The notes: generated by a model from the letters alone, not told the origin. Numbered from the stretch's first letter, positions 31,565 to 41,403 are shown. The stretch: 64,000 bases of DNA from a methanotrophic endosymbiont of Bathymodiolus puteoserpentis (Logatchev) (GCF_900128525.1 NZ_FQTQ01000190.1:1-64000); one strand, 5' to 3'. Program-made: numbers and translations.

Positions 31565-32744
31565 GATTTGTAACCTTAGTGCGTAAAGTCATGCCTTGAA
31601 CGGGAGTACTTAAATTGCTGCTAATAATGCGTGCATTTTTAGGTATTTGCTTGGCATCAATAAATATTTGATTGTCACCTTTCCAGATGGGGGTAATGGT
31701 TTGTATTTCTAAAGTATTTTGTTTGCTAAGTAACCAGAGTTGTATACCGTTATGTACAACTGAATTAGGGAGGGCGATGACGTTGTGTAGCGTGTCACCG
31801 GTAATTTGCACACGTACAAAAGAGCCTAAAATTAAGACAGGTGCCCCCTTGTTTTTAGCTTGTTGGCTCAGAGGGTCTTTCACCTCAATAATTAATTCGG
31901 CTAAACGACCTGAGGCTTCTAATTCTGCTTTTAAGCGTTTAACTGTACCTTCACGTGAGCCTTGAGATCCCCATGCTGCGCTATGCGTGATGATGGCTTT
32001 AGATCCCGCGTTGCTATTAATACTGGGAATAGCTATTTTGCTTAGTTTGTTGATAGATAGTGAGGCGATGATCCAAAAGCTGTCAATCCCTGCTAATTTA
32101 ATTAAAGGGGTCCCTGTAGAAAAGGTTGAAACCCAAGAGCCAATTTGTGCATTTGTTTCTAAAACGATAGCATTAAAAGGCGATACAGTACGTGTGCGAC
32201 TTAAATCTAAGCGAGCTTGTGTTAGTGCAGCTTGTGCAGCTTTAATGGCACTTTTTGCTAAGGCAAGATGTGGTTTGCGTAACACAAGGTTTTTACTTTG
32301 CTTATCAAGGGGGGCATTTAATAAGGTAAATTCGCGTTGTGCAATGGCTTGCCGGCCTTGTTCTAGTGTCAGATTAAATTTCGCTTTTTCTAATTCGTTT
32401 TCTTTTTGTTGAACCAGTAATTTATAGTCAGTGGGGTCAAGCTGAATGATCTGCTCACCTTTCTTTAAAAACTCACCTGGCATAAAATGTGGACTAACAG
32501 ATGTAACCATACCATTAATTCGTGAAGTTAAATTAACTTTTTGGGCAGGTACAACACTCCCCATCGCGGTTATTGTTATGGGGTAATCAATCGCTTGTGC
32601 TGGAAAGACTTTGACTAATGGTGCGACTTTATTGGCATTAACACGCTTTGCTTTAGGTTTATTATTGAGCCAGTAATACGCTAAACTAAAGGTGATGGTT
32701 AAAATGACTAGGGCAGGTAGCCATGATAAAAGACGCTTAAGCAT
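31557..32744 (-). CDS. RND efflux periplasmic adaptor (membrane fusion protein)
   Basis: The 395-residue protein has an N-terminal membrane anchor (about 7-25), a lipoyl-like half motif (ITAMGSVVPAQKVNLTSRINGMV), a coiled-coil hairpin (about 95-170) and a beta-barrel. It links the inner-membrane pump to the outer-membrane channel. The start is the ATG at 32744 with AAGGAA upstream; the open frame extends 17 codons further without homology. It overlaps the neighbours on both sides, so OMF, adaptor and permease are one operon. With the permease broken it is probably an orphan. Confidence 0.9.
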   Translation of the reverse strand: MLKRLLSWLPALVILTITFSLAYYWLNNKPKAKRVNANKVAPLVKVFPAQAIDYPITITAMGSVVPAQKVNLTSRINGMVTSVSPHFMPGEFLKKGEQIIQLDPTDYKLLVQQKENELEKAKFNLTLEQGRQAIAQREFTLLNAPLDKQSKNLVLRKPHLALAKSAIKAAQAALTQARLDLSRTRTVSPFNAIVLETNAQIGSWVSTFSTGTPLIKLAGIDSFWIIASLSINKLSKIAIPSINSNAGSKAIITHSAAWGSQGSREGTVKRLKAELEASGRLAELIIEVKDPLSQQAKNKGAPVLILGSFVRVQITGDTLHNVIALPNSVVHNGIQLWLLSKQNTLEIQTITPIWKGDNQIFIDAKQIPKNARIISSNLSTPVQGMTLRTKVTNHE

Positions 32745-34134
32745 CGGTATTTTCCTTGTTATTAGCGAGTGTATTAAGTTCCCAACTACCAGCAAGTGCG
32801 CGATAGAGTTGTATGCGGTACTCTAATAATTGGCGTTTGGCTAAAATTTGACTGCGCTCTAGAGATTGTTGACTCACTTGCGTGGTTAAAACACGTAAAA
32901 AATCTATCGCGCCATACATATAGCGGAGTCGAATTTGTAGCGTGGCTTGTTCAGAGAGTTGATGTTGTTTATTTAAGCTAATAATTAATTTCTGCTGTTG
33001 ATGTTCTTGAATCAACGCGTCTTCGACTTCCTGTATGGCTTGTTGTAGTGCGGTTGCATAATTGTTTAAGGCTTCTGCAGCAACAGCTCGATTTCTATCG
33101 ACTTCAGCGACACGTCGTCCACCATCAACAATAGGTAAGATTAAATTACCTGCTAGCGTTGCAATCCAGTTATTAAATAAGGATTGTAAATTGGGTGCTG
33201 TGGTATCTATACCGACTGATAAGCTCAGTTTGGGAAAGCGATCAGCAATGGCGGCAGCGGTACGCTGATCTGCGGCTTGCACACGAAAATACGCAGAGCG
33301 TAGGTCAGGGCGGCGCTGTATAAGGTCGCTAGTTAATCCAGTTTGAGGTTGTGCGGGTAAGTCAGGTAATTGGTCTTGCTCGGGCAATACGAGCAAAGTA
33401 GGTGTATTACCGGTCAGAATTGCAAGTTGATATTCTAAAAGTTTAATACTAGAGAGTACATTATTTTGGTCGCCTCTTCTGGCTTCCAGTATTTGTTGTT
33501 GCTGGAAGACATCGGCAGCAGTCGCTTGTCCGCCAGCAAAACGTGAAGTAACGATGTCTACATTATCTTTATTAGTCTTAATCTGCTGTTTTAATAAAGC
33601 TAATTGGCTGCGTTGCTCGATTAAGCGGTACCAAGCAATCGCGACTTCAGCAGATAAAGAGATAGCTGCCGTATTTAAGTTTTCTTGGGCAATGCGAACA
33701 TCTAAGTCTGAAGCATTTCTATGGGCACGTATCCGCCCCCATAAATCGACTTCATAACTGGCATTCAAGCCTAAACTAAATTGACTTGCATCTGTGTGGG
33801 CACTGTAATTTTGTTGGCCTGTCAGTGCGGCAGTAATACTCGGAATTAAGTCCGCCTTGGTTTTGTTAGCAATCGCTTGTGCTTGCTCAAGGCGGTTGTA
33901 AGTCGATAACAGGCTGAAATTATTATCCAGTGCTGAGTCGATAAGTTGATTGAGTTGTGGGTCATTAAAAGCGAGCCACCAGTATTCTTGATATGTTGAT
34001 TTACCAGGTTGTGAGAATTTTTCGGGGGTTATTATCGGTGTGGGAATTTTATTTATTGGCATTGCACACGATTGGGCAAGCAGTGCAGTAATGATAATTA
34101 AGCGTGGTTTGATATCCATATATGCAAAAGACAT
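32737..34134 (-). CDS. Outer-membrane efflux channel (NodT/OprM family lipoprotein)
   Basis: The 465-residue protein has a lipoprotein signal with a cysteine after LLAQS (about residue 23), the TolC-like doubled OEP repeats with EYWWLAFNDPQLNQLIDSAL at the start of repeat one, and RRPDLRSAYFRVQAADQRTAAA opening repeat two. It forms the outer-membrane exit duct of the pump. First gene of the operon. Start may be 34134 or the ATG five codons later; neither has a clear ribosome site. Confidence 0.92.
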   Translation of the reverse strand: MSFAYMDIKPRLIIITALLAQSCAMPINKIPTPIITPEKFSQPGKSTYQEYWWLAFNDPQLNQLIDSALDNNFSLLSTYNRLEQAQAIANKTKADLIPSITAALTGQQNYSAHTDASQFSLGLNASYEVDLWGRIRAHRNASDLDVRIAQENLNTAAISLSAEVAIAWYRLIEQRSQLALLKQQIKTNKDNVDIVTSRFAGGQATAADVFQQQQILEARRGDQNNVLSSIKLLEYQLAILTGNTPTLLVLPEQDQLPDLPAQPQTGLTSDLIQRRPDLRSAYFRVQAADQRTAAAIADRFPKLSLSVGIDTTAPNLQSLFNNWIATLAGNLILPIVDGGRRVAEVDRNRAVAAEALNNYATALQQAIQEVEDALIQEHQQQKLIISLNKQHQLSEQATLQIRLRYMYGAIDFLRVLTTQVSQQSLERSQILAKRQLLEYRIQLYRALAGSWELNTLANNKENTDA

Positions 34135-34167
34135 TAAATGACGAGAGAGTGTAACAAGTCACTAGGA

Positions 34168-34240
34168 ATGTAGTTATAACTCCTGAAACGTTAGTTGATG
34201 TAGCGCTATTGGTTCTCTCAGGACTGACAAGGCTAGGGTA
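34168..34240. repeat. Diverged copy of the repeat at 4924-5000
   Basis: In the gap upstream of the efflux operon, AGGAATG, a 21-base spacer, TTAGTTGATG and AGC-CT occur in the same order and nearly the same spacing as at 4924-4968. The following part (TCAGGACTGACAAGGCT) corresponds to the second stem of the other copy, with a weaker fold. Judged by eye, not computed. Confidence 0.45.
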
Positions 34241-34302
34241 GCATGGAATTTTGATTTCTTTTTTCGTAGGATTTATATGTGCTATACGAGACTCACTCCT
34301 TA

Positions 34303-35898
34303 TTATGTAGAGGGTTGCGTGGTATCCACTTTGACCTTTAGTTTTTGTCCTAGTTTTAAGTATTTTCCTAAGCTATTTTTATTCCATTTACGTAAATCAG
34401 CGACACGTACATTAAATTTTTCTGAAATAGTTGATAAAGAATCACCACTACGTACTGTGTAACGAATAGGTTGAATGACTGACTTTCGTCGGGTATATTT
34501 TTTTGTTTCCTTATTGGTTTTTTTAATGATCAGCTTTTTCCCTAAAGGCAAAGGCGCTTTAAGTCTAATGTGATTCCAACGAGCAATATCTCTGCTATGT
34601 AAATCTAGCTTTCTAGCAATACTCCATAAGCTATCACCCGCTTGTACTGTGTAAGTAGAGTGTTTATTGTTAGGCTTAAGCTGACTGGCTTGAATAAATG
34701 GATTATTATTTATTTTACCTTGCGCTAAAGGAATAAGTAGGTAAGTTCCTGCACGAATTGTATTGTTACTTAAATGATTAACTTCACGAATAACTTTAAC
34801 TTGGGTTTTATAACGGTGAGCAATACGACTTAAACTATCGCCTGAAATAACTTTGTGACGTTGCCACTTAATGCGATCTTGATCTGCTAGCGAAGCTAGA
34901 TTTTCTTCAAAAAGATCTACTTTATCAATAGGAATTAATAAACGGTGCGGGCCTTTTGGTGGTGTGTAAGCGCGGTTACAGCCAGGGTTTAATTGAAATA
35001 ACTCATTTAATGAGGTATCAGAAAGCTTAGCAGCTAAAGATAAGTCAAGCTGTGAACCAATATTGACAGCAGAGAAGCTAGGTTTATGATCCAGTTTCAT
35101 TAAATCAACACCATAATGCTTCGCGTTAGCGAATATTTTGGCTAAAGCTAATAATTTAGGAACATAGCGCTCTGTTTCTCTAGGAAGGTCTAAACTCCAA
35201 AAATCAGTTGCTTTATTTTTAGCGCGGTTGCGTTTTATTGCGCGTTTTACATTTCCTTGGCCGGCATTATAGGAGGCGAGGGCGAGTAGCCAATCATGCT
35301 CAAATAGTTCGCCTAGATTTTTCAAGTAACTCGTTGCAGCCTCAGTTGAAGCATAAATATCACGCCTTCCGTCATACCACCAATTCTGTTCTAGGCCATA
35401 AATTTTACCTGTAGAGGGAATAAACTGCCACAACCCTGCAGCACGCGCATGTGAGTAGGCGTGTGCTTTAAAACCACTTTCGATTGCAGGCAATAAAGCA
35501 AACTCACCTGGTAAGCCTTTTGCCTCTACTTCTTTAATAATGGCATATAAATAAGGCTTGGCACGGGCTTGAATAGTTTCAATATATTTTGGGTGTGCTA
35601 AATACCAAGAAACAGCTTTATCAATGCGGGTATTATCCTCTTGTGGAATGGAAAAAAGAGAAATCAGGTATTGCCAGCTATCTTTAGGCTGGGCATTAAC
35701 ATCGATAGCAGGAGTAAAACCTTCTTGGTCGACTAATAAGGTTGATTGCAAAATTGTTTGAGGTGCGGGAGAGGCGTTAATGATGGCAGGCTCTATGCGC
35801 AGGTGTGCACTGTGATCAGAATTTTTTAGACTACAGCCATTAGCCAGTAGTAAGCTTAAAGTTCCAGAAATAATGGCGCGTTGCTTAAGTTTGTTCAT
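34303..35898 (-). CDS. mltD: Membrane-bound lytic murein transglycosylase D
   Basis: The 531-residue lipoprotein has a signal peptide ending LLANGC (Cys22), a lytic transglycosylase domain with the catalytic glutamate E140 (LLPAIESGFKAHAYS) and AGLWQFIPSTG, and three C-terminal LysM repeats (HKVISGDSLSRIAHRYKT, YTVQAGDSLWSIARKLDL, YTVRSGDSLSTISEKFNV). It cleaves peptidoglycan glycan strands at the outer membrane. Three LysM units exceed the two of E. coli MltD. Confidence 0.94.
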   Translation of the reverse strand: MNKLKQRAIISGTLSLLLANGCSLKNSDHSAHLRIEPAIINASPAPQTILQSTLLVDQEGFTPAIDVNAQPKDSWQYLISLFSIPQEDNTRIDKAVSWYLAHPKYIETIQARAKPYLYAIIKEVEAKGLPGEFALLPAIESGFKAHAYSHARAAGLWQFIPSTGKIYGLEQNWWYDGRRDIYASTEAATSYLKNLGELFEHDWLLALASYNAGQGNVKRAIKRNRAKNKATDFWSLDLPRETERYVPKLLALAKIFANAKHYGVDLMKLDHKPSFSAVNIGSQLDLSLAAKLSDTSLNELFQLNPGCNRAYTPPKGPHRLLIPIDKVDLFEENLASLADQDRIKWQRHKVISGDSLSRIAHRYKTQVKVIREVNHLSNNTIRAGTYLLIPLAQGKINNNPFIQASQLKPNNKHSTYTVQAGDSLWSIARKLDLHSRDIARWNHIRLKAPLPLGKKLIIKKTNKETKKYTRRKSVIQPIRYTVRSGDSLSTISEKFNVRVADLRKWNKNSLGKYLKLGQKLKVKVDTTQPST

Positions 35899-36112
35899 AG
35901 TCTAATAAGATAGCTACTTTTTTTATATAAATCTGACTATTCTACTGCGTTTATAGAAAAATTATTAGAAAAATATGACCTTTGCTATATGTACTCCTGT
36001 TTGTTTTTAGGTGTGAAGAGTCGTAAGACTCTCTTTTTTAATTTTAGCATTAATCAAATTGGCTTATAATAGTTGCTTTAGTTTTTACATTACTATCAAT
36101 TAGGAATTTAAT

Positions 36113-36709
36113 ATGAAAAAAATATCTTTTCTTGCGTTTTTCTTGTTTTTATTTAGTGCGGTTTCTTACGCACATGGCCCCGTTAGAGGGAAAATGACGG
36201 CAACTATAGATATTGAAGCGCCCGCTGAAGAAGTTTGGGAGATTATCAAAAATTTTGATGATATGTCATGGCACCCTGATATTAAGGTAATAAGTTCTAC
36301 CGGTGGTAATGAGAAAGGAGCTACGCGTGTTTTGTCTGTTCCTGGCGGTGAAATCACTGAGAAGTTAAAAAGCTATAATGATAAAAAAATGTCATATAAG
36401 TATAAAATTACCGATATGACTGCGGTAAAAACAATTCAACATTCTGGCCAAGATGAAATTGTTCCCGTACTTCCGGTTGATAACTATCAAGGTGTGATCA
36501 CAGTTAAGAAAAAAGGTAATAGCTCTGTTGTTACTTGGGTTGCTACTTATTACCGTGCTTATATGAATAATTATCCACCAGAAGAGTTAAATGAAGAAGC
36601 TGCTGATGCCGCTGTGACAGCTGTTTTAACATCAGGTTTAACAAGTTTATTACATAAGTTTGAACCCAATACATTATCTACAGCTATTACATTTACAATG
36701 AAAAGATAG
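36113..36709 (+). CDS. Exported SRPBCC (START-like) protein
   Basis: The 198-residue protein has a signal peptide (1-20, cleaved before HGP) and an SRPBCC fold: IDIEAPAEEVWEIIKNFDDM near the start of the mature part, a beta sheet core and a long C-terminal helix ending FEPNT. Such folds bind hydrophobic ligands. Periplasmic SRPBCC proteins next to YVTN propellers recur in some alcohol-oxidising bacteria; a link to such metabolism here is only a suggestion. Confidence 0.8.
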   Translation: MKKISFLAFFLFLFSAVSYAHGPVRGKMTATIDIEAPAEEVWEIIKNFDDMSWHPDIKVISSTGGNEKGATRVLSVPGGEITEKLKSYNDKKMSYKYKITDMTAVKTIQHSGQDEIVPVLPVDNYQGVITVKKKGNSSVVTWVATYYRAYMNNYPPEELNEEAADAAVTAVLTSGLTSLLHKFEPNTLSTAITFTMKR

Positions 36710-36717
36710 CTTTTTAG

Positions 36718-36741
36718 TAGGGCGGACTTTAGCCCGCCCTA
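36718..36741. repeat. TAGGGCGG...CCGCCCTA hairpin
   Basis: A perfect eight-base stem (36718-36725 with 36734-36741) and an eight-base loop, nine bases after the SRPBCC stop. It may end that transcript, although no U-run follows. It shares the TAGGGC core with the hairpin at 25892-25930. Confidence 0.55.
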
Positions 36742-36805
36742 TCAATGGTGCTTACTGAGCTAGAAACTCTAAACCCTTCCCAAACCCTTGATCAGTGGTT
36801 TCTTT

Positions 36806-37774
36806 GTGAATAATCCATGTAAAACTGTTTTACAATTCGTTATAGTCTTATGTTTCGCCTATAGCTCTAATATATTAGCGCAATCTTATGCTTTTATAAC
36901 GAACCAATTAGATAATAATGTAGCCGTTATTGATTTAGCAACCAATGAGGTTATTAAATCTATAACCGTTAAAGGCAAGCCCGTCGGTGTTGCCGTTAAC
37001 CATAAAAATAATCAAGTTTATATCAGTACGCCCCAAGGTGAAGGATTTACAATCATTGATGGCAACACCCTGGAAGTTATTAATCGGGTTAAAGTCGGTG
37101 GCGCATCAGTTGGTATAGCAGTAAGCCCGAATGGGAAACGTATTTTTGTGGCAGATTGGTATGAAAATAGTGTCTCTATCTTTAATAGTGCTGACTTACA
37201 TTTAGAAAAGAAAATGACGGTGGGGAAATCACCTTCTGGTTTGGCTGTTAGTCATGATAACCGCTGGTTATATGTAGCCAACCGTATGGATGATTCAATT
37301 TCTCAAATTGATTTAGATAAATTAAGCATTAGAAATACAACGAAAGTAGGTGCACATCCTTTTGGTATTTGTTTAGATAATAAAAGGCAACGACTTTATA
37401 GTGCTAATGTAGAAAGTAATGATATTTCTGTTTTAAGCACCCAAGGCGCTAATTTGAAACGTGTGGCGCGTATAAAAGTTGGCGGGCGTCCTTATGCTTC
37501 AGCTTTGGCACTAGGGGGCAAGTTGTTATTTGTGACCAATCAAGATGATAGTACTGTTTCTGTGGTTGATACAAAAACCTTAACTGAAATTAAGCAAATT
37601 GAAGTTGGTGAAAAACCTGAAGGGATAAGCACAAGTACTGATGATCGCCATGTTTATGTCGCCAATTGGTTTGATGGAACGGTTTCAGTGATTGATGCGC
37701 AAACACTTTCTGTTGTTAAAACAATCAGCGTTGCTGATGGTAGTCGTGCTTTTGGTGATTTTATTAGTCGCTGA
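36806..37774 (+). CDS. Exported YVTN/YncE-type beta-propeller protein
   Basis: The 322-residue protein has a signal peptide (ending ILAQ) and about seven blades each built on a pattern like VAVIDLATNEVIKSI..VGKSPSGLAVS, typical of YncE-like propellers that bind partners or redox cofactors in the periplasm. I prefer the GTG at 36806, which gives a clean signal peptide. The frame opens with a TTG at 36788, but that would put ISGFF before the positively charged region. Role unknown; paired with the upstream SRPBCC gene. Confidence 0.82.
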   Translation: MNNPCKTVLQFVIVLCFAYSSNILAQSYAFITNQLDNNVAVIDLATNEVIKSITVKGKPVGVAVNHKNNQVYISTPQGEGFTIIDGNTLEVINRVKVGGASVGIAVSPNGKRIFVADWYENSVSIFNSADLHLEKKMTVGKSPSGLAVSHDNRWLYVANRMDDSISQIDLDKLSIRNTTKVGAHPFGICLDNKRQRLYSANVESNDISVLSTQGANLKRVARIKVGGRPYASALALGGKLLFVTNQDDSTVSVVDTKTLTEIKQIEVGEKPEGISTSTDDRHVYVANWFDGTVSVIDAQTLSVVKTISVADGSRAFGDFISR

Positions 37775-37853
37775 GGTATTACCTTTAAAGGTAGAGCATG
37801 ACTTTAGCCCACCTTTAAGCAAGCGAAAAAATACTATTCATATAGTTACCAAT

Positions 37854-39083
37854 ATGCAGCCACAAGTAGAAATATTCTCTCAAGGTGAAGAGCTTATCAC
37901 CGGTCAAACAGTTGATAGCAATGCGACTTGGTTATCTCAAGAGCTAGTACAAATGGGTTTTATCATCAAGCGTCATACGACTGTCGGTGATAATTTATCT
38001 GATTTAAAAAAACTATTGCAAGAAATGTCATTACGTACCGACTGTTGTATTAGTACTGGAGGTCTAGGGCCAACAACAGATGACTTAACATCTCAAGCTG
38101 TTGCTGAAGCTTTTGCTCGACCTTTATCTTTAGATTCGGTGGCACTGGAGCAAATAAGCGCTTACTTTACGGGGCGTAAGCGGGCTATGGCTGACACTAA
38201 TCGTAAACAAGCCTTTTTCCCAGAAGGTGCGGAGCGTATTGATAATGAATGGGGCACTGCACCTGGTTTTGCTTTACAAGAAAATCGTTGCTGGTTTGTT
38301 TTTCTTCCCGGTGTTCCCTTTGAAATGAAAGCAATGTTTGCTGAGCAAATTACAACAAGATTAAAACAACGCTTTTCATTGCAAGCAAATCAATTGATCA
38401 CTTTACGATCTATAGGTATAGGAGAATCTGATTTGCAGGAGAGAATTAATACCATGTCTTTACCTGATGCCGTTCAGTTGGGTTTTCGAGCAGGTGCTGA
38501 TGAAGTTCAAACTAAGTTATTATTCCCCGCGGGCACAGATCAGGAGCAAGTTAAAAAGCTTGTGCAACAACTTGTTTCCAATATTGGTGATTATGTTTTT
38601 GCCATCGATGGGTTGAACAAGAAACAAGGTTCTCTTGTTGGTGTTATTAATCAGCTAATGCAGCAGCGAGAATTTACCTTATCAGTACAAGAAACGGCAT
38701 CCCAAGGTTTAATCGCTGCGAAATGCATTGGCCAGCCCTGGTTATTGGCATCATCTTTTAGTCAAACATTGCAGCAGTTAAGCAATAAACTTAGCCTGCA
38801 ACTTGGGTCTACTGCTAGTTTTAAAATAGCGGAAAGTATTGCCCATAAAATCCAGCAGCAAGAAGGTACTGATTTGGTGCTAGTTCAGTTGTATCAAGGG
38901 GGCGTTGAACAACTTCAGCACAAAGAGCAAAGTATTGTTATTTATAATCTACTATTAACGCCAGAGGGGGTTCGGCGCAGTGAATCTAATATGAATGGTT
39001 CGCAGCAACGAAAGCAAAACCAATCTGCACTATTAGCCTTGGATCTTTTAAGGCGTTATTTACAAAATAAAGGCTCAGCGTAA
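37854..39083 (+). CDS. cinA: CinA-like protein with degenerate amidase domain
   Basis: The 409-residue protein has an N-terminal molybdopterin-binding-like domain (QGEELITGQTVDSNATWL, GGLGPTTDD) that in CinA acts as an ADP-ribose pyrophosphatase. The C-terminal half has the size of the nicotinamide-nucleotide amidase (PncC) domain, but the usual ESCTGG is ETASQG and the TGIAGP loop is not recognisable, so that activity is probably lost. The start is the ATG at 37854; the frame is open 54 codons upstream only because it runs over the propeller gene. Confidence 0.88.
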   Translation: MQPQVEIFSQGEELITGQTVDSNATWLSQELVQMGFIIKRHTTVGDNLSDLKKLLQEMSLRTDCCISTGGLGPTTDDLTSQAVAEAFARPLSLDSVALEQISAYFTGRKRAMADTNRKQAFFPEGAERIDNEWGTAPGFALQENRCWFVFLPGVPFEMKAMFAEQITTRLKQRFSLQANQLITLRSIGIGESDLQERINTMSLPDAVQLGFRAGADEVQTKLLFPAGTDQEQVKKLVQQLVSNIGDYVFAIDGLNKKQGSLVGVINQLMQQREFTLSVQETASQGLIAAKCIGQPWLLASSFSQTLQQLSNKLSLQLGSTASFKIAESIAHKIQQQEGTDLVLVQLYQGGVEQLQHKEQSIVIYNLLLTPEGVRRSESNMNGSQQRKQNQSALLALDLLRRYLQNKGSA

Positions 39084-39091
39084 TGCTATTT

Positions 39092-39994
39092 TTAGATTTT
39101 ATTGCTTTTCGTATGTAGCCAAGCCCATAAACGATAAACGAGCATAAAAGCAATAACAGAAGATGCGCCTATAATAAATTCACGGTTATCTTTAATCAGC
39201 ACTTGTATTTGCAAAATAATGCTTTGATTAACTTCTTTGTAAAGTAAATAACTGCCTAATAGTAGTACGAAATAGCCAAAGCCTCGCTTTAAATGATGTG
39301 CAGGAATATAGCTTGAAGCATTTGCCCCAGCAAAACTGCCGATAATAGCTAGAGTAGTAATCATTAACGTCAAGACTGGGTCAATATCTAAATGATTAGC
39401 ATGGCCAGCAAGCGCTGCAGCTGTTTGTAAGGTAATAATAAATAAAGAAGTGCCAATCGCTCCATGAATGGGTAATTTAGCAAGGTGAGTTAAGGCTGGA
39501 ACTAGTAAAAATCCTCCGCCGACTCCTACTAAGCCAGTCACAATACCCAAGAAAAAACCATCGAATAAAATAGCCAGTACAGGCAATTCTAATGGACAAG
39601 TGGGTGTGTCACTTGAATCAGCACTAGTATCCTTGGATTGTTTGCTGTTTTTTAAAATCATAGAAAAAGCTGCAATCAGCATAACCACGCCTAGTAGTAC
39701 GAGTAATAAAGCACCAGGGATATAAGCTGTTAAACGTCCTCCTAAAAAAGCACCAAGCATGCCAGCGCTACCAAATACAGCCCCTGTTTTCCAGCAAACG
39801 TGGTCTTTACGAGCATGGTGATAAGTTGCAATTAAACTCGTGCAGCCAACGACAAAAAGAGACATGACAATAGCACTTTTAGCAGGAATATCGACTAAAT
39901 AAACTAGCACAGGAACCGTTAATATCGAGCCACCACCACCCAATAAACCCAGTAAAAAGCCAATAATAATGGCGAAGAAACTAGCTAAAAACAT
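39092..39994 (-). CDS. TauE/SafE family sulfite or sulfonate exporter
   Basis: The 300-residue membrane protein has about eight hydrophobic helices in two related halves, each with a glycine-rich start (FLLGLLGGGGSILTVPVLVY near 14-33 and LVGVGGGFLLVPALTHL near 164-180). The family exports sulfite and related organosulfur anions. It begins seven bases after the persulfide dioxygenase gene on the same strand, which points to sulfite as the cargo. Confidence 0.9.
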   Translation of the reverse strand: MFLASFFAIIIGFLLGLLGGGGSILTVPVLVYLVDIPAKSAIVMSLFVVGCTSLIATYHHARKDHVCWKTGAVFGSAGMLGAFLGGRLTAYIPGALLLVLLGVVMLIAAFSMILKNSKQSKDTSADSSDTPTCPLELPVLAILFDGFFLGIVTGLVGVGGGFLLVPALTHLAKLPIHGAIGTSLFIITLQTAAALAGHANHLDIDPVLTLMITTLAIIGSFAGANASSYIPAHHLKRGFGYFVLLLGSYLLYKEVNQSIILQIQVLIKDNREFIIGASSVIAFMLVYRLWAWLHTKSNKI

Positions 39995-40001
39995 AAGTTT
40001 A

Positions 40002-40718
40002 TTATCCTTGTCTTAGTGGTTCTTGGGATGTTTCTATTTTTCCACAAGCTTGGTTTGCTGGTAGGGCGGCATCAATATATTTAGGATAGGGTAAATTTAA
40101 ATTAGCCATAATTTCAATAAACTCAGCGCAGGTTTTTTGCTGCCCTAAGCGTGCATTTAATGCTATTTCTTGGGCAATATTAGACACCCGTTTGCCATTA
40201 TAATCATGTCCAGGATAGACTAATGTATCCGCCGGTAGGGTAAACAGCTTTTCGGTGACACTATTATATAAGGTGGCTGTATCGCCTTGCTGGAAGTCAG
40301 TGCGGCCGCAGCCATTAATCAGTAAGGAATCACCCGTAAACACACGGTCACCAATTAGGTAACTCACACAGCCACTCGTATGACCTGGTGTGTGTAATAT
40401 TTTAATTTCAATGTCACCCACTTGCAACACTACTCCATCTGTCACTAAGAGGTCAGCACACATAGCGCCTGCATCCCTATGAACTATGCTTTTGCAATTT
40501 AGCTGATCACGTAATAAACTAGCACCCGTCACATGATCTGCATGTACATGAGTTTCCAGCGTATAAATAAGAGTGAGATCTAAGCTGTCAAGTAGCTCTA
40601 TATAGTGTTTTAATTCTGTTGCAACGGTATCGATTAAGAGCGCTTTTTTGCTGACTTCACAAGCGATAAGATAAGTATAAGTACAGGTATCTGGTTCAAA
40701 AAGTTGTCTAAAGATCAT
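40002..40718 (-). CDS. Persulfide dioxygenase-like metallo-beta-lactamase protein
   Basis: The 238-residue protein has the MBL motif THVHADHVTGA (H57, H59, D61, H62) plus LHTPGHTSGC, TGDSLLING and YPGHDYNG, as in ETHE1/Blh-type enzymes. These oxidise glutathione persulfide to sulfite with an Fe(II) centre. The pairing with a sulfite exporter makes this activity likely over plain glyoxalase II. No rhodanese domain is fused. Confidence 0.88.
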   Translation of the reverse strand: MIFRQLFEPDTCTYTYLIACEVSKKALLIDTVATELKHYIELLDSLDLTLIYTLETHVHADHVTGASLLRDQLNCKSIVHRDAGAMCADLLVTDGVVLQVGDIEIKILHTPGHTSGCVSYLIGDRVFTGDSLLINGCGRTDFQQGDTATLYNSVTEKLFTLPADTLVYPGHDYNGKRVSNIAQEIALNARLGQQKTCAEFIEIMANLNLPYPKYIDAALPANQACGKIETSQEPLRQG

Positions 40719-40890
40719 TATTATTTATCCATTAATATAATCAAATGCTAATTAAAGGTTAGCGATAATAGCGCTTAATTGCAAGGCAAAGTTACCACGA
40801 ATTTATATTGTAGGCACAGAATTAAATTGAATAGTGGTAAACTAGTTTGATACAACATTAGCAACATAATTGAATCATTTGGAGTAATAA

Positions 40891-41403
40891 ATGCTGAATA
40901 AAGTAACCTTAATAGGAAATTTAGGCGCTGACCCTGAAGTGCGATATATGCCTACAGGTGGAGCAGTTACCAATATTCGTTTGGCGACAACGGAACGCTG
41001 GAAAGATAAACAAACGGGTGAGCGTAAAGAAAGTGTTGAATGGCATCGTGTTGTTTTTTTTAATCGCTTGGCAGAAATTGCAGGTGAGTATTTAAGAAAA
41101 GGTAGCCAAGTCTATATAGAAGGGCGTATTCGCACGCAAAAATGGCAAGATCAAAGTGGCCAAGATCGCTATACGACTGAAATTGTTGCTGCTGAAATGA
41201 AAATGTTAGGGAGTCGCTCAGGAGGTACAGCACCTTTGGGTAATCATTCACCTGCGCAGCAACATGCTACAGCACAAAATACTTCGCCCCCTGCCCAGAG
41301 TCAGAGTAATCCGGCCTCTACTCCTGCATCACAATCTCGGCCTATGTCTGAACAACCGCCAGCTGCGGCTTATGAGGATTTTGATGATGATATTCCTTTT
41401 TAG
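40891..41403 (+). CDS. ssb: Single-stranded DNA-binding protein (second copy)
   Basis: The 170-residue protein has the canonical SSB start [21 protein letters not shown], the Trp-bearing strand EWHRVVFFN, a Gln/Pro/Ser-rich linker and the acidic tip DDDIPF. It fits the main replicative SSB better than the copy at 6946-7386. A terminator follows. Confidence 0.97.
   Translation: MLNKVTLIGNLGADPEVRYMPTGGAVTNIRLATTERWKDKQTGERKESVEWHRVVFFNRLAEIAGEYLRKGSQVYIEGRIRTQKWQDQSGQDRYTTEIVAAEMKMLGSRSGGTAPLGNHSPAQQHATAQNTSPPAQSQSNPASTPASQSRPMSEQPPAAAYEDFDDDIPF

Noticed and set aside
37692-37853. N-terminal extension of CinA
   Set aside because: It overlaps the end of the propeller gene in another frame; CinA homology begins at the ATG at 37854.
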